DNA of 64,000 nucleotides from Nevskia sp035651715 (GTDB taxonomy: Bacteria; Pseudomonadota; Gammaproteobacteria; Nevskiales; Nevskiaceae), in assembly GCA_035651715.1 (NCBI GenBank), contig DASRFD010000150.1, positions 1 to 64,000 of the forward strand. The letters run 5' to 3'. The translations under genes and the position numbers were made by a program. Within the stretch, counting starts at the first letter, position 1. Each line of letters begins with the position of its first letter. Shown in pieces: positions 53,680-61,570 of the stretch. The notes below the pieces were generated by a model. It saw only the letters and a list, made by a program, of their open reading frames with translations, ran no database searches and had not been told where the DNA came from.

Positions 53680-54459
53680 TCACGGCTTCTTCGGCGGCCA
53701 AGGGATCAACATGCTGGTGGTGCGCATGTACTCGGCGTAGCCGGCGCGGCTGCGCGCGCTCTGCGCTTCCACCAACGGCACCCCGGAAAGCTTGAGCAAC
53801 AGCCACGCCATCACCAGCGGCGAAGCCAGGCCCAGCCACCACCAGGAGTTGGCCGCCGCGAGCAGCGGATAGACCAGCCAGTGCAGGCATTCGAAAAAGT
53901 AGTTGGGGTGGCGCGAGTAGCGCCACAGCCCGTGGCGGCAGACCCGGCCGCGATTGGCCGGGTCCTTCTTGAACCGCTCCAGCTGCCAGTCGGCCAGGCC
54001 CTCGCCGCCCACCGACAGCAGCCATACCAGCACCGCGGCCACGGTGAACAGGCTGCCGGGCTCGGCCGGGCTCCAGGCGACCACGGCGAAGCTCACCGAG
54101 AGCAGCATCGAGAACACGACCTGGACCTGGAACATCCAGAACATCCGGCGGTTGGCCTGCGCCCCCCATTTCTCGCGCATGCGCGCATAGCGGCCGTCCT
54201 CCGGCTTGCCGTGGTTGCGCAGCAGCAGGTGGGTGCCCAGGCGCAGGCCCCAGGCGGCGCCGAGCAGGGCCAGCAGCAGGCGCAGCTGCGCCGGCGCCGA
54301 GCCGCACCAGGCGTACCACGCCGCGAGCAGGCCCAGCGACCACGACCAGACCGAGTCGACCAGGCCGGCATTGCGCGTGCCCAGCTGCACCAGCCAGGTC
54401 AGGGAAAACAGCAGGACCAGGGCCGCCAGGCCGAGCGCGGCCGCGCCGATCACGGACAT
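53680..54459 (-). CDS. DUF1295 family membrane protein
   Basis: 260-residue protein with about six transmembrane helices, of the DUF1295 branch of the steroid 5-alpha-reductase/isoprenylcysteine methyltransferase-like fold. The C-terminal signature is GLWRYSRHPNYFFECLHWLV, followed by RAGYAEYMRTTSMLIPWPPK. It often co-occurs with CFA-synthase-like methyltransferases in lipid-modification operons, as here. A short upstream ORF overlaps its start codon. Confidence 0.9.
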   Translation of the reverse strand: MSVIGAAALGLAALVLLFSLTWLVQLGTRNAGLVDSVWSWSLGLLAAWYAWCGSAPAQLRLLLALLGAAWGLRLGTHLLLRNHGKPEDGRYARMREKWGAQANRRMFWMFQVQVVFSMLLSVSFAVVAWSPAEPGSLFTVAAVLVWLLSVGGEGLADWQLERFKKDPANRGRVCRHGLWRYSRHPNYFFECLHWLVYPLLAAANSWWWLGLASPLVMAWLLLKLSGVPLVEAQSARSRAGYAEYMRTTSMLIPWPPKKP

Positions 54460-54515
54460 GAGACGGCTCCGGTGGATATGATGGACACGTCAGGAAATGG
54501 CGGAATGCGATGCAT
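54450..54515 (-). CDS. Possible 21-codon upstream ORF overlapping the DUF1295 start
   Basis: ATG 54515 with a strong AGAGGAG six bases upstream opens a 21-codon frame (MHRIPPFPDVSIISTGAVSC...) that ends 10 bases inside the DUF1295 gene. The DUF1295 ATG itself has CCGGAG about 8 bases upstream. It could couple or attenuate translation of the lipid operon; it could equally be chance. Confidence 0.3.
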   Translation of the reverse strand: MHRIPPFPDVSIISTGAVSCP

Positions 54516-54702
54516 GCTTCGCTCCTCTACGGACGAGCCGGCAATCCGGATGAGGCGCGATCCGCCCCGTACTTGACTTTAGCGTACCCGGCGCGGTCTG
54601 CTACTACTTAGATCAGGGGTGCCGACCAGGGCCCCGGCCCAGGGAGCAAGGCGTCAGCGACGCCGGGCGTATCACCGACAAGAAAACCGGAGGAATCCCG
54701 GT

Positions 54703-55095
54703 ATGAAAACATCGCAAGCGGCGCAGCGTCTGTGCCTGGGTGCCGCCCTGGCGCTGTGCGCGTGCGCCACCGTGCCGCAACCCTCGAACGACGCCATCCG
54801 CGACGCCGGCAACCTCGTCGCCCAGGCCGAGGACGCCCGCGCCTCGGACTACGCGCCGCAGGAAATGCGCGCGGCGCGCGAGAAGCTGCAGGCGGCGCTG
54901 GAGCTGTCGCGCCAGGCGCGCAACAGCAACGACAGCGCCGGCCTGGTGCGCTCGCGCTGGCTGGCCGAAGAGGCCGCGGCCGACGCCCGGCTGGCCGAGG
55001 CCAGGGCCCAGGCCAGCCGCATGCAGGGCCTGCTGCGCGCGCGTCAGCGCGAGCTGGGACCGCCGCCCACGCCGGCCAACGGGAGCCAGCCATGA
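54703..55095 (+). CDS. DUF4398 lipoprotein (first of two)
   Basis: 130-residue lipoprotein: basic start, hydrophobic signal and a lipobox with the likely lipidated Cys in LCAC. The mature part is a helical Ala/Arg/Glu-rich DUF4398 domain (VAQAEDARASDYAPQEMRAA, then AREKLQAALELSRQARNSND). Start has CGGAGG upstream. Its stop overlaps the next start as ATGA. Related operons often continue with an OmpA-type gene; none follows here. Confidence 0.83.
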   Translation: MKTSQAAQRLCLGAALALCACATVPQPSNDAIRDAGNLVAQAEDARASDYAPQEMRAAREKLQAALELSRQARNSNDSAGLVRSRWLAEEAAADARLAEARAQASRMQGLLRARQRELGPPPTPANGSQP

Positions 55096-55406
55096 AGCAT
55101 GCCCTGTTGTGGATTGCGGCGGCGCTGGCGCTGTCCGCCTGCTGGCACGGCGCGGTGAAGGACCCCGGCGCCGACAAGGCGCGGGCCGAGCTGAACCGCC
55201 TGGAGGCCGACCCGCAGCTGGCCGGCCGGGTGCCGGTGGCGATCCGCGAGGCGGAGGAAGCGGTGAAGGCCGCGGAAGCGCCGCAGAAGGATGCGGACCT
55301 GTCCAGCTACCTGGTCTACATCGCCGACCGCAAGGTGCAGACCGCACGCGCCCTGGCGGAGGCGCGCATCGCCGAAGACGAACTCAAGGGCCTCGGCGGA
55401 CCGTAG
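55092..55406 (+). CDS. DUF4398 lipoprotein (second of two)
   Basis: 104-residue lipoprotein with a clear lipobox (LALSAC) and a DUF4398-type helical domain (VPVAIREAEEAVKAAEAPQK, then YLVYIADRKVQTARALAEAR). It is translationally coupled to the first DUF4398 gene by a 4-base overlap. Probably an envelope protein interacting with its partner or with peptidoglycan; the function is not known. Confidence 0.83.
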   Translation: MKHALLWIAAALALSACWHGAVKDPGADKARAELNRLEADPQLAGRVPVAIREAEEAVKAAEAPQKDADLSSYLVYIADRKVQTARALAEARIAEDELKGLGGP

Positions 55407-55472
55407 CAGGGCCGCGCCGGGGCAATCTTCCGGCGATGGCCGCCGCGGCACTGGCGCAGGAGGCGGGGCTTC

Positions 55473-55937
55473 TCAATCGCCGTGCAGCGCCAGCAGGCGC
55501 TGTGCGCTCTGGCGCAGGTTGTCGCGCCAGGGGAGGCCGACGATAGGCTGGCCGGTGAGTGAATCCCGGAACGGCATCTCCTCGCCGCTGCCGATCACCA
55601 GGCGATAGTCGATGGTCAGCTCGGTGCCGGCCGGCAGGTCCTGCTCCGCGAAGATGAAGCCCAGGTGCCACAGGCCGGTGGGCGCGAACGAGTGGTTGGC
55701 ATAGCACTCGTCGCTCCACTCGGGCGTCAGCGAGAACCAGTCCTCGAACCAGCGCACGCTCGACTCCACCTCGATCGAGTCCGGCGGATAGCGGCGCAGC
55801 TCGCGCTCCGGCAGCACCGTGTGCACCCGGTCCGGCGCCACGATCACCCGCCCGCGCGCCACCGCCTCGTCGAGGAACAGGCCCTTGCCGGCGCCGGGAA
55901 TGCGCGAAGCTTCGATGCGATAGCGGGGAATGATCAT
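55473..55937 (-). CDS. SET domain-containing protein
   Basis: 154-residue single SET domain, the protein-lysine methyltransferase fold. The N-terminal strand (RIEASRIPGAGKGLFLDEAV) and the pseudoknot-forming ANHSFAPTG and TELTIDYRLV are present. Free-standing bacterial SET proteins of this length are widespread; the substrate is unknown. ATG 55937 begins MIIPRYRIE. A 92-base palindromic region separates it from hslO on the same strand. Confidence 0.85.
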   Translation of the reverse strand: MIIPRYRIEASRIPGAGKGLFLDEAVARGRVIVAPDRVHTVLPERELRRYPPDSIEVESSVRWFEDWFSLTPEWSDECYANHSFAPTGLWHLGFIFAEQDLPAGTELTIDYRLVIGSGEEMPFRDSLTGQPIVGLPWRDNLRQSAQRLLALHGD

Positions 55938-55954
55938 GAAGTTTCCAGTTGTGA

Positions 55955-56046
55955 CCCGTCGTTGCCGCGAAAGCGGCGATCCACGCATGCTTTCACGGCG
56001 CGGCGCCATGGCCGCGCCGGCTTCCCGCCGCCGCGGCAACGACGGG
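55955..56046. repeat. 92-base inverted-repeat element
   Basis: Perfect 15-bp terminal inverted repeats (CCCGTCGTTGCCGCG and CGCGGCAACGACGGG) enclosing smaller palindromes (TTGCCGC-GAAA-GCGGCGA and GGCGCGGCGCCATGGCCGCGCC-like). It ends exactly at the hslO stop codon. The left half shares its core with the hairpin at 18582-18605. Confidence 0.75.
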
Positions 56047-56916
56047 CTAATGGCGGGTGTTTGAGGGGATACTGCCGGCGGCGGCGAAAAGCTCCGCCGC
56101 CTCGGCCTTGCTGAACGCATACTCCTTGCCGCAGAACTCGCAAGTCACCGCGATGCGTCCCTGCTCGGCGAGGATGGAGTCGCACTCCTCCCGCCCCAGC
56201 GACAGCAGCAGCCGCGAGATGCCGGCACGGGAGCAACGGCAGCTGACCCTGACCGGGCGCGGCTCGAACAGGCGCAACTCCTCCTCGGCGAACAGGCGGC
56301 GCAGCACGGTGGGCGCGTCGACCTGCAGCAGCTCCTCGCGGCCCAGGGTGGCGGCGAGGATGGCGAGGCGCTCCCAGTCCTCCTCGCTGCCGCTGGCGTC
56401 CTCCAGCGGCAGGCGCTGCAGCATGAAGCCGCGCAGGCGCCGGCCGTCGGCGGCCAGGCGGATCAGGGTCGGCAGCTGCTCGGACTGGCTGAAATAGCCT
56501 TCCAGCGACTCGGCCAGGGACCGGCCCTCGATCGGCACCGTGGCCTGGCTGGCGGCGCGCTGCTCGCCGTTGGGCTCAAGCATCAGCGCCAGCACGCCGC
56601 CGTGCAGCAGGCCGGCGAAGCCGGCCTCGGGCTCGCCGCTGACCTTGGCCATGGCGCGCACTTCCAGGTGGTGGTCGACCTGGGCCACCAGCATTTTCAG
56701 CGCGCCCTCGCCCTGGAACTGCAGATTGATGCGGCCCTCGAAGCGCAGGTGGGTGGCCAGCAGCGGCATCGCCGCCATCGCCTCGCTGATCAGCGCCCGC
56801 ACCTGCGGCGCATAGTCGCGCTGGCCCAGCATCTCGTCGACCCCGGCGGACAGCTCGACCACCGCGCCGTGCGCGACGTTGTTCTCGAACTTGAAGCCGG
56901 TGAGCTGGTTGACCAC
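56047..56916 (-). CDS. hslO: 33-kDa redox-regulated chaperone Hsp33
   Basis: 289-residue holdase chaperone activated by oxidation. The C-terminal zinc-binding cysteines are intact (VSCRCSRAG and VTCEFCGKEYAFS), and the N-terminal domain shows MPLLATHLRFEGRINLQFQG. The start is inferred as GTG 56916 with AGGGA about 6 bases upstream, giving a normal family length. It begins 8 bases after gatB stops, so it is probably the last gene of the gatCAB operon. Confidence 0.95.
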   Translation of the reverse strand: MVNQLTGFKFENNVAHGAVVELSAGVDEMLGQRDYAPQVRALISEAMAAMPLLATHLRFEGRINLQFQGEGALKMLVAQVDHHLEVRAMAKVSGEPEAGFAGLLHGGVLALMLEPNGEQRAASQATVPIEGRSLAESLEGYFSQSEQLPTLIRLAADGRRLRGFMLQRLPLEDASGSEEDWERLAILAATLGREELLQVDAPTVLRRLFAEEELRLFEPRPVRVSCRCSRAGISRLLLSLGREECDSILAEQGRIAVTCEFCGKEYAFSKAEAAELFAAAGSIPSNTRH

Positions 56917-56924
56917 GTGGATCC

Positions 56925-58379
56925 CTAGCCGGCCAGCTTCTCTTTGAGCAGGCGGTTCACCGCGTCCGGATTGGCCTTGCCCTGCGTCGCCTTCATCACC
57001 TGGCCGACGAAGAAGCCGAACAGCTTGTCCTTGCCCGAACGGTAGTCGGCGAGCTGCCCCGGATTCTTCGCCATCACCTCCTCGATGGCCTTGACGATGG
57101 CCGACTCGTCGGTGATCTGCACCAGGCCGCGGGCCTTGATGACCGCGTCGGCTTCGCCCTCGCCGGCCAGCATCGCCTCGAACACTTCCTTGGCGATCTT
57201 GCCGGAGATGGTCTTGTCGGCGATGCGCTTGAGCAGGCCGGCCAGCCCCTCGGCGGAAACCGGCGACTCGGCGATGTCCTTGCCCAGCTTGTTGAGCGCG
57301 CCGAGCAGGTCGGTGATGACCCAGTTGGCACACAGCTTGGCCTCGGCGGCGGAGGCCTTGACCACCGCCTCGTAGTACGCCGCCAGCTGCTTCGAGCCGG
57401 TCAGCACGGCGGCGTCGTAGGCGGACAGGCCGTAGTCCTTCTGGAAGCGCGCCTTCTTGGCTTCCGGCAGCTCCGGCAGCCCGGCCCCGATCGCCGCGAT
57501 GTACTCGGCGCTGCACAGCACCGGCAGCAGGTCCGGGTCCGGGAAGTAGCGGTAGTCGTTGGCGTCTTCCTTGGTGCGCATGGCGCGCGTCTCGCCGGTG
57601 TCCGGGTTGAACAGGCGCGTCTCCTGCACGATCCTGCCGCCGGACTCGATCACGTCGATCTGGCGTTCGATCTCGAACTCGATCGCCTTCTCGACGTAGC
57701 GGAAGGAGTTGACGTTCTTGGTCTCGGTGCGGGTGCCGAACTTCGTTTCGCCCTTGCGGCGCACGGAGACATTGGCGTCGCAGCGGAAGCTGCCTTCCTG
57801 CATGTTGCCGTCGCAGATGCCCAGGTACACCACCAGCTGGTGCAGCTTCTTCAGGTAGGCGACGGCCTCGGCCGGCGAGCGGATTTCCGGCTCGGACACG
57901 ATCTCGATCAGCGGCGTGCCGGCGCGGTTGAGGTCGATGCCGCTGACGCCGGTGAAGTTTTCGTGCAGCGACTTGCCGGCGTCCTCCTCCAGGTGGGCGC
58001 GGGTGATGCCGACGGTCTTGACCGTGCCGTCGTCCAGCTCGATGTCGAGCTTGCCCTGGTAAACGATGGGCAGCTCGTACTGCGAGATCTGGTAGCCCTT
58101 GGGCAGGTCCGGGTAGAAGTAGTGCTTGCGCGCGAACACGCAGCGCTCGGCGATCCTGGCGTCCACCGCCAGGCCGAAGGTCACCGCCATGCGCACCGCC
58201 TCGCCGTTGAGCACCGGCAGCACGCCGGGGAAGCCCAGGGTCACCGCGTCGGCCTGGGTGTTCGGCTCGGCGCCATAGGCGGTGGCGGCGCCGGAGAAGA
58301 TCTTCGACCTGGTCAGCAGCTGGCAGTGCACTTCCAGGCCGATGACGGCTTCCCAGCCTTCACGGATGCTGTAGCTCAT
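56925..58379 (-). CDS. gatB: Asp-tRNA(Asn)/Glu-tRNA(Gln) amidotransferase subunit B
   Basis: 484-residue tRNA-binding and kinase subunit of GatCAB, converting Asp-tRNA(Asn) or Glu-tRNA(Gln) to the amide form. Signatures: EAVIGLEVHCQLLTRSKIFS, YPDLPKGYQISQYELPI, HLEEDAGKS, DLNRAGTPLIEIVSEPEIRS. The C-terminal YqeY-like domain is complete. The start overlaps the gatA stop by 4 bases. Confidence 0.98.
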   Translation of the reverse strand: MSYSIREGWEAVIGLEVHCQLLTRSKIFSGAATAYGAEPNTQADAVTLGFPGVLPVLNGEAVRMAVTFGLAVDARIAERCVFARKHYFYPDLPKGYQISQYELPIVYQGKLDIELDDGTVKTVGITRAHLEEDAGKSLHENFTGVSGIDLNRAGTPLIEIVSEPEIRSPAEAVAYLKKLHQLVVYLGICDGNMQEGSFRCDANVSVRRKGETKFGTRTETKNVNSFRYVEKAIEFEIERQIDVIESGGRIVQETRLFNPDTGETRAMRTKEDANDYRYFPDPDLLPVLCSAEYIAAIGAGLPELPEAKKARFQKDYGLSAYDAAVLTGSKQLAAYYEAVVKASAAEAKLCANWVITDLLGALNKLGKDIAESPVSAEGLAGLLKRIADKTISGKIAKEVFEAMLAGEGEADAVIKARGLVQITDESAIVKAIEEVMAKNPGQLADYRSGKDKLFGFFVGQVMKATQGKANPDAVNRLLKEKLAG

Positions 58380-59851
58380 GACGCGAACCCTTTCGGCCAC
58401 TGCCGGTGGAAGTCGGTGGCCAGCTGGAACTGGTGGGCCGCGTTGAGCATGCGGCCCTCCTCGAAGAAATTGCCCATCAGCTGCATGCCCACCGGCAGGC
58501 CGCCGACGAAGCCGCAGGGCAGGCTCATCGCCGGGATGCCGGCGAGATTGGCGGCGATGGTGTAGATATCGTTGAGGTACATCGCCACCGGATCGTCGGT
58601 CTTGTCGCCGAGCTTGAAGGCGACGCTCTGCGCGGTCGGGCCCAGCACCAGGTCGACCTCGGCGAAGGCGCGGCGGAAGTCCTCGTAGATCAGCCGCCGC
58701 ACTTTCTGCGCCTTGAGGTAGTAGGCGTCGTAGTAGCCGTGGCTCAGCACGTAGGTGCCGATCATGATGCGGCGCTGCACCTCGGCGCCGAAGCCCTCGC
58801 CGCGGCTGCGCTCGTACAGGTCGTTGAGGCTGGTGGCGCCCTCGGCGCGGTGGCCGTAGCGCACGCCGTCGAAGCGCGCCAGGTTGCTGGAGGCCTCGGC
58901 CGGGGCGACGACGTAGTAGGTCGGCACCGACAGCGGCGCGTTGGGCAGGGACACTTCCCGCACCGTCGCGCCCAGGCTCTGGTAGACCTTCACCGCGGCC
59001 TCGATGCAGGTGCGGGCGCCCGGGTCGAGCCCTTCGGCGAAGTATTCCTTCGGCAGGCCGATGCGCAGGCCCTGCAAGGGCGCGGCCAGGCCGCCGAGGT
59101 AGTCGTCGATCGGGCGCTCGACGCTGGTCGAGTCGCGCGGATCGTAGCCGGACATGGCCTGCAGCACGGCGGCGGCGTCCTCGGCCGAGCGCGCCACCAC
59201 GCCGGCCTGGTCGAGGCTGGAGGCGAAGGCGATCATGCCGTAGCGCGAGACGCGGCCATAGGTCGGCTTGATGCCGGTCAGGTTGGTCAGCGAGGCGGGC
59301 TGGCGGATCGAGCCGCCGGTGTCGGTGGCGGTGGCCACCGGCGCCAGGCCGGCGGCGACGCTGGCGACCGAGCCGCCGGAGGACCCGCCCGGAACCCGGC
59401 TCAGGTCCCACGGATTCTTCACCGGGCCGTACCAGGAGGTCTCGTTGGACGAACCCATGGCGAACTCGTCCATGTTCACCTTGCCCAGCATGACCATGCC
59501 GGCCCCGCCGGCGGGGTCGTGGAGCTTTTCGACGATGGTGGCGTCGTAGGGGGCGATGAACTTGTCCAGCATCTTCGAACCGCAGGCGGTGCGGACGCCC
59601 TTGGTGCAGAAGATGTCCTTCTGCGCCAGCGGGATGCCGGTCAACGGACCGCCCTGGCCCCGGGCCAGCGCCGCGTCGGCCGCGGCGGCCTGCGCCAGCG
59701 CCCGCTCGGCGGTCACGGTGACATAGCTGTTCAGCGCCTTGTCGTGGGCCGCGATGCGGTCCAGGTAGTGGCGGGTCAGCTCCACCGAGGAGAATTTCTT
59801 GGCGCGGAGCCCTTCGGCCAGCGCGCGCAGCGACAGTTCGTGCAGGCTCAT
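58376..59851 (-). CDS. gatA: Asp-tRNA(Asn)/Glu-tRNA(Gln) amidotransferase subunit A
   Basis: 491-residue amidase of GatCAB releasing ammonia from glutamine. The amidase signature Ser-cisSer-Lys triad is present: catalytic Lys in IPLAQKDIFC, then the GGSSGGSVASVAAGLAPVAT and ATDTGGSIRQPASL blocks. Full length. Overlaps by 4 bases with gatC upstream and with gatB downstream. Confidence 0.98.
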   Translation of the reverse strand: MSLHELSLRALAEGLRAKKFSSVELTRHYLDRIAAHDKALNSYVTVTAERALAQAAAADAALARGQGGPLTGIPLAQKDIFCTKGVRTACGSKMLDKFIAPYDATIVEKLHDPAGGAGMVMLGKVNMDEFAMGSSNETSWYGPVKNPWDLSRVPGGSSGGSVASVAAGLAPVATATDTGGSIRQPASLTNLTGIKPTYGRVSRYGMIAFASSLDQAGVVARSAEDAAAVLQAMSGYDPRDSTSVERPIDDYLGGLAAPLQGLRIGLPKEYFAEGLDPGARTCIEAAVKVYQSLGATVREVSLPNAPLSVPTYYVVAPAEASSNLARFDGVRYGHRAEGATSLNDLYERSRGEGFGAEVQRRIMIGTYVLSHGYYDAYYLKAQKVRRLIYEDFRRAFAEVDLVLGPTAQSVAFKLGDKTDDPVAMYLNDIYTIAANLAGIPAMSLPCGFVGGLPVGMQLMGNFFEEGRMLNAAHQFQLATDFHRQWPKGFAS

Positions 59852-60135
59852 TCGATGACCTTGGGCACCAGATAAAGACCGTTTTCCACCGCCGGGGCGA
59901 TGGCCTGGAAGTCCTCGCGCCGGTTATCCTCCGTCACCGCGTCCGGCCGCAGCCGCTGCACCATGTCCAGCGGGTGCGCCATCGGCTGCACCTCGTCGGT
60001 CCGGGCATTGGACAGCTGGCCGACCATGTCCAGGATGTTGGACAGCTGGCGGGCATAGGGCTCGACCTTGTCGGCCGGCAGCGACAGCCGCGCAAGACGC
60101 GCGACCTGCTTGACTTGCTCTGGGCTCAGGCTCAT
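59848..60135 (-). CDS. gatC: Asp-tRNA(Asn)/Glu-tRNA(Gln) amidotransferase subunit C
   Basis: 95-residue accessory subunit needed for GatA folding. It begins MSLSPEQVKQVARLARLSLP and continues YARQLSNILDMVGQL, with the typical C-terminal segment AVENGLYLVPKVIE. ATG 60135 is favoured over an in-frame upstream extension. It starts the gatCAB-hslO operon and is divergent from mreB, the same arrangement as in Pseudomonas. Confidence 0.96.
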   Translation of the reverse strand: MSLSPEQVKQVARLARLSLPADKVEPYARQLSNILDMVGQLSNARTDEVQPMAHPLDMVQRLRPDAVTEDNRREDFQAIAPAVENGLYLVPKVIE

Positions 60136-60220
60136 GGGGAAGGTTTCGATCGTAAGGAAGCGGTCGTACAGCCTGCTGCGAACTGGTCGGCAACCGTGCA
60201 AAAAATGGCCAGGCGGCAGC

Positions 60221-60247
60221 TTTTCAGGGAAGAAAATGCGTTATGAT
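60221..60247 (+). promoter_or_regulatory. Candidate mreB promoter
   Basis: TATGAT (60242-60247), a 5-of-6 match to the -10 box, lies in an AT-rich patch in the 255-base gatC-mreB spacer. The nearest -35-like sequence, TTTTCA, is only 15 bases upstream, so the exact promoter is uncertain. The leader to the ATG would be about 135 bases. Confidence 0.4.
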
Positions 60248-60390
60248 GAAATGATAAACGATTTGCCTGTTCTCTTCGCCTGCCGCGTCGCGCCCGGGGC
60301 TGCTTTCCTGCGGCGGCGGTGACGGACACACCCCACGAAAACCCGCCGCCCTCCCCAGCTTCCCCACAGATTCCGGATTTACAGACCACG

Positions 60391-61428
60391 ATGTTCGACG
60401 CCGTCCGCCGCCTCTTCGTCAACGACCTCTCCATCGACCTCGGCACCGCCAACACCCTCGTTTATGTGCGGGACGAAGGCATCGTGCTGAACGAGCCTTC
60501 GGTGGTGGCCATCCGCCTGGATTCCCGCGGCAGCAAGAAGATCGAGGCGGTGGGCATCGACGCCAAGCGCATGCTCGGCCGCACCCCGACCAACATCTCC
60601 ACCATCCGTCCGCTGCGCGACGGCGTGATCGCCGACTACACCGTGACGGAAAAGATGCTGCAGCACTTCATCCGCAAGGTGCAGAAGGGCCGCGTGATGC
60701 GGCCGATGACCCGCGTCGTGGTCTGCGTGCCCTACGGCTCGACCCAGGTCGAGCGCCGCGCCATCCGCGAGTCGGTGGAAAACGCCGGCGCGCGCAAGGT
60801 GTTCGTGATCGAGGAGCCGATCGCCGCCGCCCTGGGCGCCGGCATCCCCATTTCCGAGGCCCGCGGCTCGATGGTGGTGGACATCGGCGGCGGCACCTCC
60901 GAGGTGGCGGTGATCTCGCTCAACGGCATCGTCTACGCCGAGAGCGTGCGCATCGGCGGCGACAAGTTCGACGAGGCCATCGTCAGCTACGTGCGCCGCC
61001 AGTACAACATGCTGATCGGCGAGGCCACCGCCGAGCGCATCAAGCAGGAGATCGGCACCGCCTTCCCGGGGCCGGAAGTGCAGGAAATCGACGTCGTCGG
61101 CCGCCACCTGGCCGCCGGCGTGCCGCGCAACTTCACCATGAATTCCAACGAGATCCTCGACGCCCTGCAGGAGCCGCTGGCCGGCATCGTCAAGGCGGTG
61201 AAGCAGGCGCTGGAGCGCACCCCGCCGGAACTGGGCTCGGACGTGGCCGAGCGCGGCATCGTGCTGACCGGCGGCGGCGCCCTGCTGCGCGACCTGGACA
61301 AGCTGATTTCCGAGGAAACCGGCCTGCCGGTGATCATCGCCGACGACCCGCTGACCTGCGTGGCGCGCGGCGGCGGCATGCTGCTGGACATGCTGGACCG
61401 CCAGGGCGACATCTACCTGATGGATTAA
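60391..61428 (+). CDS. mreB: Rod shape-determining protein MreB
   Basis: 345-residue bacterial actin that organises elongation-phase peptidoglycan synthesis. Phosphate and nucleotide loops: NDLSIDLGTANTLVYVRDEG, MVVDIGGGTSEVAVISLNGI and GIVLTGGGALLRDLDKLI. ATG 60391 gives the usual N-terminus MFDAVRRLFVNDLSIDLG; an in-frame 24-codon extension upstream is proline-rich and unlikely. First gene of mreBCD-rodA. Confidence 0.98.
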   Translation: MFDAVRRLFVNDLSIDLGTANTLVYVRDEGIVLNEPSVVAIRLDSRGSKKIEAVGIDAKRMLGRTPTNISTIRPLRDGVIADYTVTEKMLQHFIRKVQKGRVMRPMTRVVVCVPYGSTQVERRAIRESVENAGARKVFVIEEPIAAALGAGIPISEARGSMVVDIGGGTSEVAVISLNGIVYAESVRIGGDKFDEAIVSYVRRQYNMLIGEATAERIKQEIGTAFPGPEVQEIDVVGRHLAAGVPRNFTMNSNEILDALQEPLAGIVKAVKQALERTPPELGSDVAERGIVLTGGGALLRDLDKLISEETGLPVIIADDPLTCVARGGGMLLDMLDRQGDIYLMD

Positions 61429-61460
61429 GGCCGCACGGGGCCCGTCCGCACCGTGAGAAA

Positions 61461-61489
61461 CGCCCGCCGCGACGAGTTGTCGGCGGGCG
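61461..61489 (+). other. Hairpin between mreB and mreC
   Basis: CGCCCGCCG and CGGCGGGCG form a perfect 9-bp stem around an 11-base loop in the 142-base mreB-mreC gap. No T tract follows. It could partially stop transcription or stabilise the mreB message, giving the known excess of MreB over MreC (inference). Confidence 0.4.
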
Positions 61490-61570
61490 CGCCGGGCCCT
61501 ATGCTTTGCCGAATGTCCGGGCGGCCCCGGGTCACCTCCTCGTAGCCGCTCCACCACCCCGCCCCGGCCC

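Noticed and set aside
54573..54578. TTGACT as a -35 box for the DUF4398 genes
   Set aside because: No acceptable -10 hexamer lies 16-19 bases downstream; the nearest TA-rich sequence is more than 20 bases away.
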